From positions 1 through 38,184 of the forward strand of contig CALJGI010000033.1 in assembly GCA_938074045.1 (NCBI GenBank): a stretch of 38,184 nt of DNA, given 5' to 3'. The notes below the pieces were generated by a model, which saw only the letters and a list, made by a program, of their open reading frames with translations, was not told where the DNA came from and did no database searches. Position numbers and translations under genes: made by a program. Origin of the DNA: an uncultured Halieaceae bacterium (lineage in GTDB: Bacteria > Pseudomonadota > Gammaproteobacteria > Pseudomonadales > Halieaceae). This document shows, piece by piece, positions 7,681 to 17,334 of this stretch; the stretch's first letter is position 1; each line of letters starts with the position of its first letter.

Positions 7681-9800
7681 GTCTTAGACAGCAGCTTCTT
7701 ATGGTCAGCCTGTTGCTGCTGTCTATACCCTGGGCAGGGTGCCAGTTTCTCCGAGAAATCGAACAATCACTGCGAGAAGGTCGTGAAAACACCGCCGCCG
7801 CAACTGGCGCTGCGGTAGCAGCCGTTATCACCGCAAACCCGGACTGGTTGCATCGAGCGACCAGTACGCCCGCAGAACCTGCATCGCTATTCGCCTTCCC
7901 TGGAGCCGGGGCGATTGAGCTGGACGGCTATGACGACGAATGGCCTGAGACAGCACCGGTTGTTACATTACCGGCTACTGATAAAGCACCCAAGGTGACC
8001 TACAAGGCTCGTCTCATCCACGCGGATCAGGGCAGTGAACTACATATTCACTACAAGGTCTATGATGACGAGCTTATCTACCACAATCCTCGGGTTTCCT
8101 GGCTGGGCAGCGGAGATCGACTCGTCCTGGCCACTCAAATGGGATCGCAGCATCGAGAGGTAGTGTTGTCTACCAGCGTTCCAGGTGTGCTGCAGGCAAA
8201 GTACCTGAATGATGCCGGGGGCGTCTTTTACGAGCCGCGACTGCAAGCCTACTGGCAGGAATTTGCATCTGGCTACATGGTAGAACTGCATCTACCTGTC
8301 GAGCTAGCTGTCAGTGGCTTCGGATTTTATTTTATCAACCAGGACCGCGCGGCCACAGCTGATTCCGCTGTCACAACAGGTAACATCGAACCTGATCATC
8401 GCGGGCCATTGCCGCTGCCGGTCATTTCTGATCCCGTCCTGAATGAAATTCTGGCGATTTTTCCGGAACATCCGAGCATTTCCATATTGGACCATCAATC
8501 CCGCTTATTGGCTGGTCGCGCTGTTTACCCGGCTGCTGGAGATAATCGATATAAAACATTTCCAGGCTACGAGAGCGCAAAATCACAGACGAGCGGGCTT
8601 GGAAAACTCTTTTATCGCAGCATATTACGCGACGATGAACTACCCGCTCTACCGGATATCCCGGCCACAGGTATTATCCATCGTCATGAAGTTCAAGCTG
8701 CTTTGCGCGCAAACTTCAGCAGACTGAATCATCAGCAATACGCCACGCAATGGTATAGACAACCCGCGAGTAATTCCGGTTCGCTACTGGCCGTCGCTGT
8801 ACCCATAATGATCGCCGGAGAAGCAAAAGCCGTGGTGCTGGTGGAGCAGGATAGCGAACAGTATTTATCACTCACAGACGATGCATTTGGTGATTTGTTG
8901 TTCTACAGCTTGTTCACTATGCTGACCTGCAGCGCTGGGCTGCTGCTTTACGCCAGTGCATTGTCTTTTCGAATTAGGCGGCTATCCAGAGCCGCACGCG
9001 AGATTATCCATGCGGACGGCAGGCTTAGAGATAACTTTCCAAGATCCGGTGCAAAGGACGAAATTGGCGATCTTACCCGCAGCTACGGTGAGTTACTCAG
9101 CCAGTTACGGGGCTACACCGAATACCTGCGAACACTGTCAGGTAAGTTGTCTCACGAATTACGAACACCGATTGCGGTGGTTGCGTCCTCTCTGGAAAAC
9201 TTGGAAGAGGTGCAATGCACACCGATTGAAGAGGACTACCTGAAACGCGCCCGTGATGGTCTGAATCGTCTCCGCCATATCCTCACCGCCATGACGGAGG
9301 CCAGTAATCTTGCAGAAAGTATTGAGAAGAATCCGACCAGCCCATTGGATCTCGCCATCATTGTGCGGGAGCTGACCCATGTTCACGCCAGTCTGAACCC
9401 CGCCACTCACTACCTCAATCACGATCTGGACAGTACTGCGATGATTAATGGTAATGCCGACCTGCTGCAGCAACTACTCGACAAACTGCTGGATAACGCC
9501 GTCGATTTTTGTCCGGTGGGTGGTGCTATTGTTGTCTCAATAAACCGCGCTGAAGCGTTCATTACGCTGGAAGTCTGCAATGATGGCCCGCTATTGCCAA
9601 GTGGCATGGAGCGTCAGATCTTTGATTCGATGGTGTCAATGCGGGCGGGTTCGGGCGGTCCGCCACATCTCGGTCTGGGGCTACACATTGTGCAACTGAT
9701 TGCTACTTTTCTGAACGCCACGGTACAGGCCATCAATCGCAGCGACAAAAGCGGAGTATGCTTCAGAATAATTTTCCCACGAACCCCGTCTACATATTGA
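7677..9800 (+). CDS. pdsS: Sortase-system sensor histidine kinase PdsS
   Basis: This is a 707-residue membrane kinase. The N-terminal membrane helix (about 5-25) is followed by a long periplasmic sensor region of roughly 370 residues, which includes a CBM9/DOMON-like beta domain (ELDGYDDEW and DRLVLATQ). A second membrane helix (about 400-425), a HAMP-like linker and a HisKA domain with phosphoacceptor His493 in LSHELRTPI come next. The C-terminal ATPase domain has an N box (LLDKLLDNAVDF) and a glycine-rich lid (HLGLGLHIVQ). The large periplasmic part with a carbohydrate-binding-like fold is characteristic of the kinase of dedicated sortase systems. What it senses is unknown. Its stop codon directly abuts the stop of the convergent flavoprotein gene. 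Confidence 0.92.
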   Translation: MSLRQQLLMVSLLLLSIPWAGCQFLREIEQSLREGRENTAAATGAAVAAVITANPDWLHRATSTPAEPASLFAFPGAGAIELDGYDDEWPETAPVVTLPATDKAPKVTYKARLIHADQGSELHIHYKVYDDELIYHNPRVSWLGSGDRLVLATQMGSQHREVVLSTSVPGVLQAKYLNDAGGVFYEPRLQAYWQEFASGYMVELHLPVELAVSGFGFYFINQDRAATADSAVTTGNIEPDHRGPLPLPVISDPVLNEILAIFPEHPSISILDHQSRLLAGRAVYPAAGDNRYKTFPGYESAKSQTSGLGKLFYRSILRDDELPALPDIPATGIIHRHEVQAALRANFSRLNHQQYATQWYRQPASNSGSLLAVAVPIMIAGEAKAVVLVEQDSEQYLSLTDDAFGDLLFYSLFTMLTCSAGLLLYASALSFRIRRLSRAAREIIHADGRLRDNFPRSGAKDEIGDLTRSYGELLSQLRGYTEYLRTLSGKLSHELRTPIAVVASSLENLEEVQCTPIEEDYLKRARDGLNRLRHILTAMTEASNLAESIEKNPTSPLDLAIIVRELTHVHASLNPATHYLNHDLDSTAMINGNADLLQQLLDKLLDNAVDFCPVGGAIVVSINRAEAFITLEVCNDGPLLPSGMERQIFDSMVSMRAGSGGPPHLGLGLHIVQLIATFLNATVQAINRSDKSGVCFRIIFPRTPSTY

Positions 9801-11516
9801 TCAGGACTGGCCTGTCACGTGCCTTGCTGCCAGATAGCCGAATACCATGGCTGGTCCCAGGGTAGAACCTGGTCCAGGATAACGTGGTAATAGCGCGCTG
9901 GTTACATTGCCGCAGGCATAAAGGCCCGGAATGGGCGCTTTCTCCTCATTCAGCACCTGTCCATTGGCATCTATCACCAGCCCGCCTGCGGTGCCCATTT
10001 CGCCGGGGTAAAGCGCCATGCAATAAAACGGCGGCTTGTTGATCTGACCGAGACAGGGATTGGGCTTGTTTTCAGGATCAGCGTAGTAGCGATCATAGCT
10101 GGATTCACCGCGGTGAAAATCCTGATCTTCGCCAGCCCGCGCAAACTCATTAAACCTTGCCTGCGTTGCTTCCAGACCATCGGGGTCGATACCCGCCTTT
10201 TCAGCCAGTTCTCGAATAGAATCTGCCCGGGTGAGAAAACTTGGCGTCCACCAGGATTTTGGCACTAACCAGTCTGGCATAAATTTGCTTTGCAACAACG
10301 CTCCCACCACCGGACGTTTGTAACGAAAATCCGCATCAAACACCATGTAACATGGAATACAGGGATTGCCAGCCTGATATTCTCGCAATTGATCTTCGAC
10401 AAAGGTCACATAATTCTGGGATTCATTACTGAATCGTTCACCGTTACTATTGACCGTCATACTGCCCGGCAAACCCTTTTCCACCTGGCTCATGTGGGCT
10501 TTGTTGCGACCGGGAATCACAGCGGTGGTAAACCACCACGCCCAATCCATCTGGTGCAGTGCCGGCGAGAATTTCTCTGTCGCTGTCAGTGCATCGCCTG
10601 TGTTGTGCAAGTTCCCTGCCGTCCAGGACGCCTCGGTCGGATTTGGAAGGTGTTTTTCCCTTAGAGCCTGATTACGTTCGAACCCGCCACAAGCCAAAAT
10701 TATGCCCTTGTTGGCTTTAATACGGATGCTCTGTCCATCCTTTTTTACAACCAGGCCAGCAGCGCGACCACCCTCCTCAACAACGTCTTGCATCGGGGTG
10801 TTCAGCCAAAGTGGAATATTCCGGTCTTTCAGCGCCAGGCGCAGTCTTGCCACCCCGGCTGAACCCATGGTGAGCCTGCCATCGCGCATGGTTTTGAGAC
10901 GGGTTGGAAAATCGAACAGGTAATTAAGTACCAACCTGATTGCCATAGTGATCCAGCCCGGCAATGCCGCCAATATGAACTGCCCCTCAACCTGGGTGAA
11001 ATTGATACCACCAGGCATGGCTGTGGCCAAATGCTGTTCGCCTAATGTGGCGAAGTCTTCACCCAGCTCACTGGCATGAACGGGCTCGGGCTCCATGGAA
11101 CGATGACCTACCTTGCCGCCTGGCGCTTCCGTAAAGTAGTCCGGGTAATGCTCCAGATTTAGATAACGCACCCAATCTGTATTCTCATGCAAATAGTCAA
11201 TCATAGCCGGGCCGTGCTCGACATAAGCCTCCATCAACTCGGGATCAATTTTGCCTTCGGGTGAAACAGCTTTCAGATAGGCTCGCGCATCCTCGGGAGA
11301 GTCATCAGCACCTGCCGCTTTGGCATACCGATTATTGGGAATCCAGACGCCACCGCCAGAGCTCGCACTGGTGCCGCCAAAGCGCTCCGCCTTTTCAATC
11401 ACCAGCACGCTTGCACCGCCATCATGAGCTACGACAGCCGATGTCAACGCACCATTGCCGCTACCGACGACGACAACATCGTACTCGTGATGCCACTCAT
11501 TACTTTCAGTGGTCAT
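9801..11516 (-). CDS. kstD: KstD-like FAD-dependent 3-ketosteroid dehydrogenase
   Basis: This 571-residue flavoprotein belongs to the fumarate reductase/3-ketosteroid dehydrogenase family. It has an N-terminal FAD-binding motif (DVVVVGSGNGALTSAV), the FGGTSASSGGGVWIP stretch, and near the C-terminus LYPGEMGTAGG (Tyr503), followed by GLYACGNVTSALLPRYPGPG. The Tyr-Pro-Gly...Gly motif and the length fit 3-ketosteroid dehydrogenases, which desaturate ring A of 3-oxosteroids using FAD. Whether this enzyme makes the 1(2) bond or the 4(5) bond (5-alpha type) cannot be decided here. GGAGA lies just upstream of the ATG. It marks the start of the catabolic region, next to MsrA and a hydroxysteroid dehydrogenase. 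Confidence 0.85.
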   Translation of the reverse strand: MTTESNEWHHEYDVVVVGSGNGALTSAVVAHDGGASVLVIEKAERFGGTSASSGGGVWIPNNRYAKAAGADDSPEDARAYLKAVSPEGKIDPELMEAYVEHGPAMIDYLHENTDWVRYLNLEHYPDYFTEAPGGKVGHRSMEPEPVHASELGEDFATLGEQHLATAMPGGINFTQVEGQFILAALPGWITMAIRLVLNYLFDFPTRLKTMRDGRLTMGSAGVARLRLALKDRNIPLWLNTPMQDVVEEGGRAAGLVVKKDGQSIRIKANKGIILACGGFERNQALREKHLPNPTEASWTAGNLHNTGDALTATEKFSPALHQMDWAWWFTTAVIPGRNKAHMSQVEKGLPGSMTVNSNGERFSNESQNYVTFVEDQLREYQAGNPCIPCYMVFDADFRYKRPVVGALLQSKFMPDWLVPKSWWTPSFLTRADSIRELAEKAGIDPDGLEATQARFNEFARAGEDQDFHRGESSYDRYYADPENKPNPCLGQINKPPFYCMALYPGEMGTAGGLVIDANGQVLNEEKAPIPGLYACGNVTSALLPRYPGPGSTLGPAMVFGYLAARHVTGQS

Positions 11517-11629
11517 TTCTGTTCTCCAAGATTTAAATATCGCCGCGCATTATAGCTAATCGCCGCCCGCGTGCGGTTCGCTATTCTGTACCTGATTGGC
11601 GCTTACCGGCTATAGCAGCTAAAAATGGT

Positions 11630-12292
11630 TCAGCCTTCTTCGACTGCCAATCCAACCGGGCAGGCCACACCAGTTCCGCCCAGTCCACAATAGCCGCCGG
11701 GGTTCTTGGCCAGATACTGCTGATGATAGGGTTCAGCGTAGTAGAAAGTGCCAGCCGTCTGGATTTCTGTTGTGATATCTCCATATCCAGCAGCTTGTAA
11801 AGCCCTTTGGAATTGCGCTTTGGATTGCTCGGCTGTCATCTGCTGATCATCGTTGACGGTATAAATACCCGATCGGTACTGGGTACCCCTGTCATTGCCC
11901 TGACGCATTCCCTGGGTGGGGTTGTGGCTGTCCCAAAACAGTTGCAGCAGTTCGAGATAAGTCACAACACTAGGGTCAAACACAACCAGTACGACTTCAT
12001 TATGACCGGTGAGCCCGGAACACACTTCCTCATAGGTCGGATTGGGCGTATACCCGGCCGAGTATCCCACGGCGGTGCTGTAAACGCCGGCTCGCTCCCA
12101 GAACTTCCTTTCCGCACCCCAGAAACACCCCATGCCAAACATCGCCATCTGCATGTGCGCTGGAAATGGCTTACGCAAGGGGTTGCCGTTTACATAGTGC
12201 GATTCCGGCACTTCCATCTCCTGGTGGCGCCCTGCAAGCGCATCCTGCTCTGCCGGCATGTGCTGCTTATCTATTGCGCTAAATAAACCCAT
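11630..12292 (-). CDS. msrA: Peptide methionine-S-sulfoxide reductase MsrA
   Basis: This 220-residue enzyme reduces methionine S-sulfoxide in proteins. The active-site motif GCFWGAE is present, with catalytic Cys56. The resolving cysteines lie in the C-terminal [16 protein letters not shown]. The family motifs [19 protein letters not shown] and [12 protein letters not shown] are intact. The roughly 45-residue N-terminal extension is the usual form of longer proteobacterial MsrA. It lies 113 nt upstream of the KstD-like gene on the same strand and is divergent from the hydroxysteroid dehydrogenase gene. A role in oxidative-stress protection is likely; a link to steroid metabolism would be speculation. 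Confidence 0.96.
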   Translation of the reverse strand: MGLFSAIDKQHMPAEQDALAGRHQEMEVPESHYVNGNPLRKPFPAHMQMAMFGMGCFWGAERKFWERAGVYSTAVGYSAGYTPNPTYEEVCSGLTGHNEVVLVVFDPSVVTYLELLQLFWDSHNPTQGMRQGNDRGTQYRSGIYTVNDDQQMTAEQSKAQFQRALQAAGYGDITTEIQTAGTFYYAEPYHQQYLAKNPGGYCGLGGTGVACPVGLAVEEG

Positions 12293-12475
12293 TTCAAACT
12301 ACTCTCTCAGGATAATTGGCAATGGTACATCAGGTAAGCGCTCAGAGCAGCCCTGCCATGATCGGTAGCTGGTTCATCACAACTGACTCCCGCATAATGT
12401 AAGCCTAGCTCGCCCGCGCCTGAGCCCAGAGTGCCACATCTAAACAACCCCGGTATTTTCGACGAGGATTCAATC

Positions 12476-13249
12476 ATGAGTACTATAGCCGTCTCTGGTT
12501 CTGCTTCTGGCATAGGTGCCGCTACGATGTCGCTTTTGGCATCCCGCGACTACAAGATTATTGGCATCGACATCAATCAGACCGATATTGTAGCCGATCT
12601 GGGGACTGCCACGGGCCGAGAGCAGGCCATAGAAAAGACACTGGAGAAATGCAACGGACGACTTGATGGTCTGGTTGCTGCGGCGGGACTCGGGCCTTAC
12701 TGCTGCCCGACAGATATTATCGCTGTAAATTTTTTCGGCACAGTAGGACTTCTGCAAGGTTTGTTCCCCGCGCTTTCTGCGGCTGATCATGCCAGTGCCG
12801 TCGCCATCGCATCTGTGGCGGCACAAGTGCCTGACTTTATATCTGGAATGGGATTGGAAGCCTGTATTCAGGCTTGCCTGGACGCAGATGAACCAGCAGC
12901 GCTTCTGCATGCCAGGGAACTGAACGGACTTTCTGCTTATATTGCTGCCAAGCGTGCAGTGGCTATCAAATCACGATCTCTGGCAGCAGACTGGGGAGCG
13001 TCTCAGGTGCGCCTGAACGTGGTCTGTCCCGGTGCTATTAAAACGCCTATGCTGGATGGCGTATTAGATATGGAGGGTGCTGGCGCTCAAACTGCCTCTC
13101 AGCCCATCCCCCTGGGACGGTATGCTGAACCGGAAGAGATAGCAGAGCCGATAGCGTTTTTATTGAGTAAGAAAGCCAGTTATGTCAATGGCGTCTCCAT
13201 GATTATCGATGGCGGTTGTGACGTTATGATGCGGCCGAATGCCGTCTGA
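12476..13249 (+). CDS. 3-alpha-hydroxysteroid dehydrogenase-like SDR (HsdA-like)
   Basis: This 257-residue short-chain dehydrogenase has an N-terminal NAD motif GSASGIG, the catalytic Ser in IASVAAQ and Tyr/Lys in YIAAK. The overall architecture closely follows 3-alpha-hydroxysteroid dehydrogenase/carbonyl reductase of Comamonas testosteroni: IVADL near residue 40, LDGLVAAAGLGP after beta-4, a long insert before the catalytic Tyr, and the C-terminal IDGGCDVMMRP. It would interconvert 3-hydroxy- and 3-oxosteroids with NAD(H), feeding the KstD-like enzyme. The start is the ATG at 12476, seven bases after GAGGA; the frame opens earlier at 12431 but that start lacks a ribosome site. Confidence 0.82.
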   Translation: MSTIAVSGSASGIGAATMSLLASRDYKIIGIDINQTDIVADLGTATGREQAIEKTLEKCNGRLDGLVAAAGLGPYCCPTDIIAVNFFGTVGLLQGLFPALSAADHASAVAIASVAAQVPDFISGMGLEACIQACLDADEPAALLHARELNGLSAYIAAKRAVAIKSRSLAADWGASQVRLNVVCPGAIKTPMLDGVLDMEGAGAQTASQPIPLGRYAEPEEIAEPIAFLLSKKASYVNGVSMIIDGGCDVMMRPNAV

Positions 13250-13618
13250 CCCAATAGCTATAAAACAAACATTCCTAACAAGCAGACCGAGATGAGTAAC
13301 AATTCAAATCTCGACTATAATTATACAATTGTCGCCCAAACCTCAATCTTCCGAAGATATACTCCCGCCCCGGAGTTAACCCCATTCAATTTCACGGCGC
13401 ATAAAATTGAAACTGCGCCAACTATCCAAGGAAGACCACACTGCCGGTCTTGTCATGCTGGCAACAAATGAATCAGACCCCTAATGCGTCTGCAGAGCAT
13501 TAATCTGGAGGCAGAGAATGCCAAGCCTGAGGCCCAAGGGCCAAACAAAGACCAGGGTAAAAACGGTGAAAAAGCCAGCGGCTTCGTCACGCCCCAAGGC
13601 GAAGTAGCGTGAGAGCCA
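13250..13618. other. Convergent intergenic region between the SDR and the SLC13 permease
   Basis: These 369 bp separate two convergent genes. They contain an inverted repeat (AAGACC at 13432-13437 and GGTCTT at 13446-13451, 8-nt loop) with no T run after it, and a short basic reading frame described separately. I see no convincing terminator for either flanking gene. Confidence 0.5.
13518..13607 (+). CDS. Candidate small very basic protein (29 residues)
   Basis: An ATG at 13518 stands six bases after GGAGG and opens a 29-codon frame ending in TAG. The predicted peptide starts MPSLRPKG and ends SSRPKAK. It contains 11 Lys/Arg and no acidic residue, with several Lys-Thr/Lys-Pro pairs like a nucleic-acid-binding tail. 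It resembles no family I can name. The strong ribosome site is the only positive evidence that it is translated. It lies between two convergent genes and has no operon partner. Confidence 0.35.
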   Translation: MPSLRPKGQTKTRVKTVKKPAASSRPKAK

Positions 13619-15346
13619 TTAGCTAAAAAATGGAAAAAACTCAGGGATAAGGAATATGACGGTCGCTGAATAGGCTATCGACATCGGCAGCCCAGCCCTG
13701 AAATAGTCGCGGAACTGATATCCACCAAGGTTCTGCACCATAAGATTGGTCGTATAACCATAGGGTGTTAAGAAGCTGGCTGAAGCGCCATATGCAACAG
13801 CCATAACAAAGGGCATGTGATTCAGCCCATAGCTTTCTGCCAGCGCGAACGCCAGGGGAAAACTTAGTGCCGCGGCGGCATTATTGGTCATGATTTCAGT
13901 CAAAAACAGGGTGAGTAAAAATATACCCAGCAATGCCATATGTGGACCCAAATCCTGCAAGTTGCTGTGCATATATTGGGTAATTTCCGCTACCAGACCA
14001 GAGTTGGTCAGCGCTTGAGCCAGCGTGAGGGCTGAAGCAATAATCAGCCAGAGTTCGAAAGGAAACCGGCGGCGTAATTCAGCGCCCTTTACCACTCCGG
14101 AAACCAGCATTCCCAGTAGCAGCAGTGCAAGCCCTTTGACCAGGGAAAGCTGCCCAAGACCGGCCAGAGTAACAACGGCGACCAAGGCGGTGGTGAGCAA
14201 GAAATTCTCCAACGGAGACACCCTGGCCCCTATGACCTCATCATCGATGATGGCAAAGTTTTTGCCGAGATTTGTACGCTCATAAAAATCCGGACCGACT
14301 GCGAGCATGAGGCTATCACCAGCCTGCAGCGTAATACTTCCCAGCTTACCGGAAAGCCGTTTACCACCGCGGCGTATGCCAAGTACCGCCGCATCAAACA
14401 GAGAGCGGAATCCTGCACTTTTCAGGGTCTGGCCTTCCAAAGTGGCATTGGGAAGAATTACCGCCTCAATGACATTTTCATTCAGCAGGCCCTCCTGAAC
14501 GGCGAAAATACGCAAGCCCGAAATTTCCTCCAGCGCAGACAGTTGCTTTACATTGCCTGAGAAAATCAGTTTATCTCCCGCCTCAATATGTTCGAACGGT
14601 GAAACAGGCGATATCAGATGCTCTCCGCGCACTAACTCAACCAGAAATAACTCCTGCAGATCACGCAAGCCGTTCTCAAGAATCGTATTTCCCACCAGAG
14701 TCGATTCTGAGCTCACCTCCGCCTCAATCAGATACTCATTGACATCCACCGGTTCTATGGGGTGAGTTGGTAACAGACGCGTACTCAGCATTAACACAAC
14801 CACTCCAACCACCGCTGCGGGTGCGCCGACATAGAAAAAGTCGAAAAAGGCCAGACCAGTACCCGTGGCATCCTCCAGAAAGCTGCTGACGACCAGATTT
14901 GTGGACGTACCGATCAAAGTGAGCGTGCCACCAAGAATGGCGGCGTATGAGAGTGGTATAAGCAGCTTGGATCCTGGGTGATGAGGGTTGCTGCGCACCG
15001 AGTTCGCCAGAGTTGCCACAACGGCTGTGTTGTTAACAAAGGCAGAAAAGACTGCAGTTACGGCGCTGATCCTGAATATCGATGAGTAATATCCCGCCGT
15101 CACCAGGCGACCCGATAATCGTGTCAACCAGGTCAACTTCTCCAGGCCAACCGAGACCAGGATAAGCAAAATCAGGGTTACCAATCCAGTGTTGGTGGCT
15201 TTGTCTAGTACCTCATGGGTGCTGACGAGATTCATGAAATAGGCAGCCAGCATCGCCACAGTAAATACCCAGGTCGGGGGCCTGTCTGTGAAAACAAGAT
15301 GGTAGATCAAGACCAGAAAAATGCCGCTGATAATTACCTGATCCAT
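13619..15346 (-). CDS. SLC13-family (CitT/DASS-like) permease with two RCK_C domains
   Basis: This is a 575-residue inner-membrane transporter. The N-terminal half has several membrane helices and the first reentrant signature (FSAFVNNTAVV, then GGTLTLIGTSTNLVV). Two soluble RCK_C/TrkA-C domains occupy roughly residues 205-370. The C-terminal membrane half holds the second signature (EIMTNNAAAALSFPLAFA, then YGYTTNLMVQNLGGY). Proteins of this type move sulfate or dicarboxylates, usually with Na+; the substrate here is not predictable. The start is placed at the ATG at 15346 (MDQVIISGIF) because translation from 15406 would add a polar 20-residue leader. It lies within the catabolic region, 95 nt after the SDR gene. 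Confidence 0.88.
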   Translation of the reverse strand: MDQVIISGIFLVLIYHLVFTDRPPTWVFTVAMLAAYFMNLVSTHEVLDKATNTGLVTLILLILVSVGLEKLTWLTRLSGRLVTAGYYSSIFRISAVTAVFSAFVNNTAVVATLANSVRSNPHHPGSKLLIPLSYAAILGGTLTLIGTSTNLVVSSFLEDATGTGLAFFDFFYVGAPAAVVGVVVLMLSTRLLPTHPIEPVDVNEYLIEAEVSSESTLVGNTILENGLRDLQELFLVELVRGEHLISPVSPFEHIEAGDKLIFSGNVKQLSALEEISGLRIFAVQEGLLNENVIEAVILPNATLEGQTLKSAGFRSLFDAAVLGIRRGGKRLSGKLGSITLQAGDSLMLAVGPDFYERTNLGKNFAIIDDEVIGARVSPLENFLLTTALVAVVTLAGLGQLSLVKGLALLLLGMLVSGVVKGAELRRRFPFELWLIIASALTLAQALTNSGLVAEITQYMHSNLQDLGPHMALLGIFLLTLFLTEIMTNNAAAALSFPLAFALAESYGLNHMPFVMAVAYGASASFLTPYGYTTNLMVQNLGGYQFRDYFRAGLPMSIAYSATVIFLIPEFFPFFS

Positions 15347-15441
15347 GTGTTGATATCCACAATCATGGGTGTAAACCGGAAACAAATTCCGCGCTGGACA
15401 ACTCACGCTTTACAACGATGGCATACTGTGAAGACAATTTC

Positions 15442-16215
15442 TTAGCGCTCAGGCAATTCGGTTACCGACAGGGCTATTTCGCCACCACCATGAACCTCCA
15501 GCGCGGACCCTGAAACATAAGCGGCATCGGGACTGGCAAGATACAAACATGCTCGAGCGACATCTGCGGGAGACGCAAAGCGCTTCATGCCAATGGTATC
15601 CGCTATGGCTTGCTGGTCATCCGCAGTTCCATAGTGCCCTGCCGTCAGCTCAGTCACAACCATACCAGCTATAATTGAATTCACTCTGACCTGGGGGCCC
15701 CATTCCTGCGCCAGAGATTCAGCGGCATTTATCAAGCCAGTTTTAGCGGCTCCGTAGGCAACCGTCCTGGGAGTCGGGCGCAGCGCGCTTATTGAACCGA
15801 TATTTACAATGGAACCTCCACGCTCACGTAACAGTGGATATGCTTGCTGTGACAGAACAAGTGGCGCAACCAGATTTAGTTCGATAATCCTGCGTGTGAA
15901 ATTAGACGAGGCATCAGCACTATTGACGGCGGGAGACCCACCGGCGTTATTAATTAGGATATCCAAACCACCGTGTCTTGCGGCGATATCATCGAGCCAA
16001 ATCTGGGTCATTTCCGCATCACGAACATCGACTTCACTGCACCGAATATTGTCAGTACTAAATTCCACTTCCAGCGCGCGCCTGCCGCAGGTTTCCACCA
16101 TGGCTCCGCTGGTCGCGAACTGCTCACATATTTCCCGGCCGATACCTCGAGACCCGCCTGTAACAGCGACGACAGCGCCGGAAAAGTCATAGCTGACAGA
16201 AAACTTATTGTTCAA
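15442..16215 (-). CDS. Short-chain dehydrogenase/reductase
   Basis: This 257-residue classical SDR has the cofactor motif TGGSRGIG, NNAGG, the catalytic Ser in VNIGSISA and Tyr/Lys in YGAAK, and ends in a normal SDR C-terminus (VSGSALEVHGGG). It starts with TTG at 16215: GGAG lies seven bases upstream and no in-frame ATG occurs before the cofactor motif. It follows lipA by 50 nt and is likely the last gene of the carboxyltransferase-PCD-SDR-lipA operon. A hydroxyacyl-CoA or hydroxysteroid substrate is an inference from context. Confidence 0.87.
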   Translation of the reverse strand: MNNKFSVSYDFSGAVVAVTGGSRGIGREICEQFATSGAMVETCGRRALEVEFSTDNIRCSEVDVRDAEMTQIWLDDIAARHGGLDILINNAGGSPAVNSADASSNFTRRIIELNLVAPLVLSQQAYPLLRERGGSIVNIGSISALRPTPRTVAYGAAKTGLINAAESLAQEWGPQVRVNSIIAGMVVTELTAGHYGTADDQQAIADTIGMKRFASPADVARACLYLASPDAAYVSGSALEVHGGGEIALSVTELPER

Positions 16216-16265
16216 TTTATCACTCCGCTAAAAGCTGTTACCACGAGCTGCAGTTCACCAGAGTC

Positions 16266-17306
16266 TCATGCGGGCAGGTTCCGCACCGGAATAACAGAAT
16301 GACTGGCACCAGTGGAGCCGAGATCCAGACCCAGGTTGTTTCTTTCAAGGATACGGTCGGCCCGATAACTTGAGCGCACGAGCGGGCCAGAGGCAACTTC
16401 AGTAAAGCCCATTTCCAGTCCAGCCTTTCGATACGCTGCAAACTCATCTGGATGAATCCACTCCGCAACTGGCAGATGATGCTTTGTAGGGCGCAAATAT
16501 TGCCCCAAGGTGAGAATATCGACCCCTTGCCCTCGCAATGCCTGCATCGCCTCTCCCACCTCATCAGCTGTTTCACCAAGGCCCAACATGAGACTGGATT
16601 TGGTCAGTATGTCCGGCTGCCTCTCTTTTGCGTATCCAAGTACAGACAAGGTCTGCTCATAACCGGCTCGCGGATCACGAACGCGCTGAGTCAAGCGCTC
16701 CACCGTTTCCAGATTTTGTGCGAATACCTGTAGTCCGGAATCTACCACCGTCGCAACCGCCGGTTTCGAACCACTGAAATCTGGTGTCAACGCCTCAACC
16801 GCTGTCTGCGGATTGCGGGCCCGAATCTCCCGTACACAGGCCGCATAATGAGCCGCGCCACCATCTTCCAGATCATCCCGGTCGACAGAGGTCAGTACCA
16901 CGTAACGCAGATTCATCAGTTCCACAGATCGCGCCGCATTGGCCGGCTCCTCCTCATCGAGCCAGCCCTTTGGATTACCGGTATCAACTGCGCAAAAACG
17001 ACATGCGCGAGTACATACCGAACCCATCAACATGATAGTCGCAGTACCATTGCTCCAGCACTCACTCATGTTAGGACAATGACTCTCTTCACAAACCGTG
17101 GCCAGACGATGGGTATCCACGGTCTCCTTGACCGCGTCAAAGGCACTGGATCTGGTCAGTTTCATTCGTAACCAGGGCGGTTTTCGACCACTCTCGACGC
17201 AGGAATCCGGATTTGCACGAATACCGTCTTTGATAGCTCGAATACCGACTGGGTTACTGAATTTTGCGCCACTCAGGTGGCGTTCTTTGTCACTGCTCAC
17301 AAGCAT
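16266..17306 (-). CDS. lipA: Lipoyl synthase LipA
   Basis: This 346-residue radical-SAM enzyme inserts two sulfurs into protein-bound octanoyl groups to make lipoyl groups. Both iron-sulfur binding sites are present: the auxiliary cluster Cys72/77/83 in [12 protein letters not shown] and the radical-SAM cluster Cys98/102/105 in CTRACRFC. The C-terminal RSSY with the conserved Ser ligand is also there. Family motifs [25 protein letters not shown] and [16 protein letters not shown] are intact. The frame is open to 17375; the ATG at 17306 is preferred because it does not overlap the upstream SDR gene, though its ribosome site is weak. Its place in a catabolic operon without lipB is unusual. Confidence 0.95.
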   Translation of the reverse strand: MLVSSDKERHLSGAKFSNPVGIRAIKDGIRANPDSCVESGRKPPWLRMKLTRSSAFDAVKETVDTHRLATVCEESHCPNMSECWSNGTATIMLMGSVCTRACRFCAVDTGNPKGWLDEEEPANAARSVELMNLRYVVLTSVDRDDLEDGGAAHYAACVREIRARNPQTAVEALTPDFSGSKPAVATVVDSGLQVFAQNLETVERLTQRVRDPRAGYEQTLSVLGYAKERQPDILTKSSLMLGLGETADEVGEAMQALRGQGVDILTLGQYLRPTKHHLPVAEWIHPDEFAAYRKAGLEMGFTEVASGPLVRSSYRADRILERNNLGLDLGSTGASHSVIPVRNLPA

Positions 17307-17334
17307 GCCCTGATTTAAATTCACATATACCCAT

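Noticed and set aside
13569..13584. Weak hairpin (AAGCC, AGC, GGCTT) as a terminator for the SLC13 permease
   Set aside because: The stem has only five pairs, the T run overlaps the stem and it falls inside the small basic frame. Too weak to call.
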